A stretch of 30,167 nt of DNA from contig NZ_DASZGI010000226.1 in NCBI RefSeq assembly GCF_035938995.1, positions 1 through 30,167 on the forward strand, given 5' to 3'. Under the pieces are notes generated by a model that had not been told where the DNA came from, ran no database searches, and worked only from the letters and a program-made list of their open reading frames with translations. Shown here piece by piece: positions 28,315 to 30,167 of the stretch. Within the stretch, counting starts at the first letter, position 1, and every line of letters begins with the position of its first letter. This DNA comes from DASZGI01 sp035938995. Lineage in GTDB: Bacteria; Actinomycetota; Actinomycetes; Streptomycetales; Catenulisporaceae. A program made the translations under genes and the position numbers.

Positions 28315-28362
28315 AGTGGTCGGGTGGTCGATGGCGAGGCTCCTCGTCGCCACCCGACCACT
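28315..28362. repeat. 13-bp perfect inverted repeat
   Basis: AGTGGTCGGGTGG (28315-28327) and CCACCCGACCACT (28350-28362) are exactly complementary. The 22-nt interior contains its own CGAGG/CCTCG hairpin. It is not next to any confident gene end, so its role as terminator, operator or structured RNA is open. Confidence 0.8.
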
Positions 28363-28494
28363 GTCCGGAAACACCGCGGCGGCGCCCTGCGCGACCCCGA
28401 ACATGTCATACCGCCCGGTATGTGCGCGCTCGCGCGCGCCGAGGAGTCGAACATAAGTCCACTTCGAAACTCGACAAACCGGGCAGGCGACCGC

Positions 28495-28514
28495 CGATAA
28501 AGGCTCTTTTATCG
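28495..28514 (+). repeat. Small AT-rich hairpin
   Basis: CGATAAA (28495-28501) and TTTATCG (28508-28514) pair around GGCTCT. It stands in the otherwise GC-rich upstream region of the DUF4360 gene, 160 bp before its start. It could be a weak terminator or a regulator site. Confidence 0.4.
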
Positions 28515-28674
28515 CACTGCTGATTCGTAGCTGCGGGCCGGAGGAGCGCACTCCAGTTAAAGACTCTGCCTCCGCGCGCCCGTGCTCTCCCGGTGCACGC
28601 GCGTCAATGTACGCCGCAGATGTCGGACACAAATCGCTGCCTTCCGACACCTGTTCACCAGAAAGAAACCCCAC

Positions 28675-29361
28675 ATGAACAGTAAGAACTCTGTCCGCAG
28701 ACTCCTGACCTACGCCGCCGCCGCGGCACTGGCCCTCGCGCTCAGCCCGGCAACGGCCCAGGCCTCCACCGTCCGTCCGCTCACCTCCCCGCCGCCCGGC
28801 CAGATCACCATCAGCATCGTGACCGTCAACGGATCGGGCTGCCCGGCGGGCACGGCCGCCGTGGCGGTCTCCCCGGACAACACCGCCTTCACCGTCACCT
28901 ACAGCGACTACCTCGCCCAGGTCGGCGTCGGCGCCAAACCGACCGACCGCTACCGCAACTGCCAGCTGGACCTGAGCGTCCACGTCCCGCAGGGCTTCAC
29001 CTACGCCATCGCGTCCGCCGACTACCGCGGCTTCGCTGACCTGGCCACGGGCGCGATCGGCACCGAGACCGCCAACTACTACTTCCAGGGCAACCCGCAG
29101 ACCACGCCCTTGAGCCATCCGTTCAACGGCCCGTACACCGACAACTGGGAGGGCGTCGACACTGTGCCGGTGGCGGCCCTGATATTCGCTCCCTGCGGCG
29201 CCCAGCGCAACTTCAACGTCAACACCCAGCTGCTGGTGAACCCCGGCACGTCGGACACGCACACCACCAACAGCTTCATGACCATGGACTCCACCGACGG
29301 CAGCGTCACGACGATCTACCAGTTCGCCTGGGAGCAGTGCCCCAGCACTTCCCACAAGTGA
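28675..29361 (+). CDS. Secreted DUF4360-family protein
   Basis: 228 aa from ATG 28675 (MNSKNSVRRLLTYAAAAALA); the open frame upstream lacks family character. The ribosome site (GAAAGAAA) is weak. A Sec signal peptide ends near ATAQAS. The mature part fits DUF4360: ITISIVTVNGSGCPAGTAAV, FTVTYSDYLAQVG, RNCQLDLSVHVPQGFTYAIA, and FMTMDSTDGSVTTIYQFAWE near the end. Its four Cys may pair. DUF4360 proteins are abundant secreted beta-rich proteins of actinobacteria and fungi with no firmly known role. A strong hairpin follows. Confidence 0.93.
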   Translation: MNSKNSVRRLLTYAAAAALALALSPATAQASTVRPLTSPPPGQITISIVTVNGSGCPAGTAAVAVSPDNTAFTVTYSDYLAQVGVGAKPTDRYRNCQLDLSVHVPQGFTYAIASADYRGFADLATGAIGTETANYYFQGNPQTTPLSHPFNGPYTDNWEGVDTVPVAALIFAPCGAQRNFNVNTQLLVNPGTSDTHTTNSFMTMDSTDGSVTTIYQFAWEQCPSTSHK

Positions 29362-29410
29362 TCGGCCGCTGACCCGCGCGGGCCCGATCCGCGCGGCACG
29401 CGGTGAACCA

Positions 29411-29446
29411 GGTGAGGGGATCTCCGGTCTCGGGGGTCCCCTCACC
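29411..29446 (+). terminator. Hairpin terminator after the DUF4360 gene
   Basis: GGTGAGGGGA (29411-29420) pairs perfectly with TCCCCTCACC (29437-29446) around a 16-nt loop, 50 bp after the stop. A run of C and a few T follow. Confidence 0.75.
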
Positions 29447-29520
29447 CCCGTTCCCCCGAAATCGCGAAGCTGCCCGACGCTGCGGCCGCCCTCGACGGCC
29501 GCGGTGCCATACTCATCGAT

Positions 29521-30167
29521 GTGCATGTGCTGATGCCCCTGCCCGATCGCGACTTCGACGTCACCGAGGTCGCGGTGCCGTGGCGGCTGCTCACCGACGC
29601 CGGACACCAGGTCGTCTTCGCGACACAGGACGGCGGCAGCGCGCCCGCGGCGGACCCGCGGCTGCTCACCGGAGTGATCTTCGGCCAGCTGGGTGCGGCT
29701 CCCGAACCGGCCGCCTTCTACCACGCGATGACCCAGGCCGCCGAGTTCCGCGACCCGCTCGCGTGGAACGCCATCGAACCGGCCGCCTACGACGGACTGA
29801 TCCTGCCCGGCGGACACGCCCCCGGCATGCGCCAATACCTCGGCTCCGCGCTGCTGCAGGAGAAGACCGCCGCGTTCTGGGCACTGGACCGGCCGGTCGG
29901 CGCGATCTGCCACGGCGTGCTGGTCCTGGCCCGCGCGAAGAACCCCGCGACCGGCCGCAGCGTGCTGGCCGACCGATCCACCACCTGCCTGCCCAAATAC
30001 ATGGAACGCAGCGCGTACCTGCTCACCGCCTGGCGCCTGGGCCGCTACTACCGCACCTACCCCGCCTACGTACAGGACGAGGTCGTCGCAGCCCTCGATG
30101 ACCCGGGCCGGTTCCAGCGCGGGCCACGCGTCGCCAGCACCCGCGGCACCGCGACCGACGACCGCCC
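29521..30167 (+). CDS. DJ-1/PfpI-family (type 1 glutamine amidotransferase-like) protein, partial
   Basis: The frame runs off the right edge, with about 215 residues visible. GTG 29521 (V-H-V-L-M-PLPDRDFDVTE) is the likely start; GTG 29527 and ATG 29533 are alternatives. There is no Shine-Dalgarno site, but CATACT (29508-29513) lies 7 nt before the GTG, which fits a leaderless transcript. The fold markers are VAVPWRLLTDAGHQVVFATQ, YDGLILPGGHAPGM and the nucleophile elbow Cys130 in GAICHGVLVLAR. Relatives include glyoxalase-III-like and stress-protective proteins. The function here is unassigned. Confidence 0.88.
   Translation, partial: MHVLMPLPDRDFDVTEVAVPWRLLTDAGHQVVFATQDGGSAPAADPRLLTGVIFGQLGAAPEPAAFYHAMTQAAEFRDPLAWNAIEPAAYDGLILPGGHAPGMRQYLGSALLQEKTAAFWALDRPVGAICHGVLVLARAKNPATGRSVLADRSTTCLPKYMERSAYLLTAWRLGRYYRTYPAYVQDEVVAALDDPGRFQRGPRVASTRGTATDDR

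Larger units (their letters stand above)
27948..28674. other. 727-bp gene-poor divergent region
   Basis: This gap separates the minus-strand phosphoesterase from the plus-strand DUF4360 gene. It must hold both promoters. Contents I can see: a 13-bp perfect inverted repeat (28315-28362), a small AT-rich hairpin (28495-28514), an imperfect palindrome around CACGTG near 28107-28123, and open frames (best 28204-28500) with poor coding character. No gene is assigned. Confidence 0.6.

Noticed and set aside
28204..28500. Plus-strand frame (about 98 codons, GTG start) in the 727-bp gap
   Set aside because: A GAGGA site lies upstream, but the frame has weak third-position bias, a basic low-complexity tail, and the 13-bp inverted repeat runs through its middle.
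28108..29913. Minus-strand open frame of about 601 codons covering the DUF4360 and DJ-1-like genes
   Set aside because: It spans two real plus-strand genes and a terminator, and has no recognisable domain.

Overview
The window is GC-rich DNA with strong G/C bias at third codon positions, GTG as well as ATG starts, and several probable leaderless genes. It looks like a chromosomal segment of a filamentous or soil actinobacterium, in the Streptomycetales/Catenulisporales range (inference). Supporting families are an RskA-type anti-sigma domain, a deazaflavin (F420)-dependent reductase domain, a DrrA-type ABC exporter, DUF4360 and GH27-CBM35 secreted proteins, and a NarL-type two-component system. 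I see no rRNA, tRNA, CRISPR array or complete insertion sequence.

Layout. 1-2060: end of a probable ATP-grasp gene, then alpha-E and transglutaminase genes, closed by a hairpin terminator. 2366-4255 (-): lipoprotein with a six-repeat HAF-type propeller and CHRD-like domains. 4454-8956: divergent two-component locus with a LuxR/NarL response regulator (-), a degenerate sensor kinase that has lost its catalytic boxes (+), and an overlapping intact kinase (+). 9092-10680 (-): DinB-like protein and DUF4232-like lipoprotein. 10885-13462 (+): three-gene ABC exporter. 13710-14315 (-): TetR regulator with an operator over its own leaderless promoter. 14473-16311 (+): CDGSH/ferredoxin-like/CDGSH/truncated-haemoglobin fusion. 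16340-16665: strong hairpin, a 109-bp inverted copy of part of the fusion gene, and a gene remnant. 16666-17169: GNAT acetyltransferase.

17519-22219 (+) is a compact terpenoid-type cluster: class I terpene synthase, SCP2 sterol-carrier-like protein, cytochrome P450, and a single protein joining an FAD monooxygenase to an F420-type (DDN) reductase. I infer that the synthase makes a hydrocarbon or alcohol, the SCP2 protein carries the lipophilic intermediate, and the P450 and the fused flavin/deazaflavin enzyme oxidise and reduce it. 22313-23085 has a tiny soluble RskA-type anti-sigma domain tail to tail with an ECF sigma factor. 23107-23620 is a patch of gene remnants (shrunken SDR, unidentified C-terminus, methyltransferase C-terminus). 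The rest encodes an unknown protein (23693-24163), secreted GH27 alpha-galactosidase with CBM35, a TAT-exported purple-acid-phosphatase-like enzyme (-), a 727-bp gene-poor divergent region, a secreted DUF4360 protein, and a DJ-1/PfpI-like protein running off the right edge.

Most notable are the FAD-monooxygenase/F420-reductase fusion within the terpene cluster, the multi-Fe-S/globin fusion with its inverted partial duplicate, and the pseudokinase-kinase pair.
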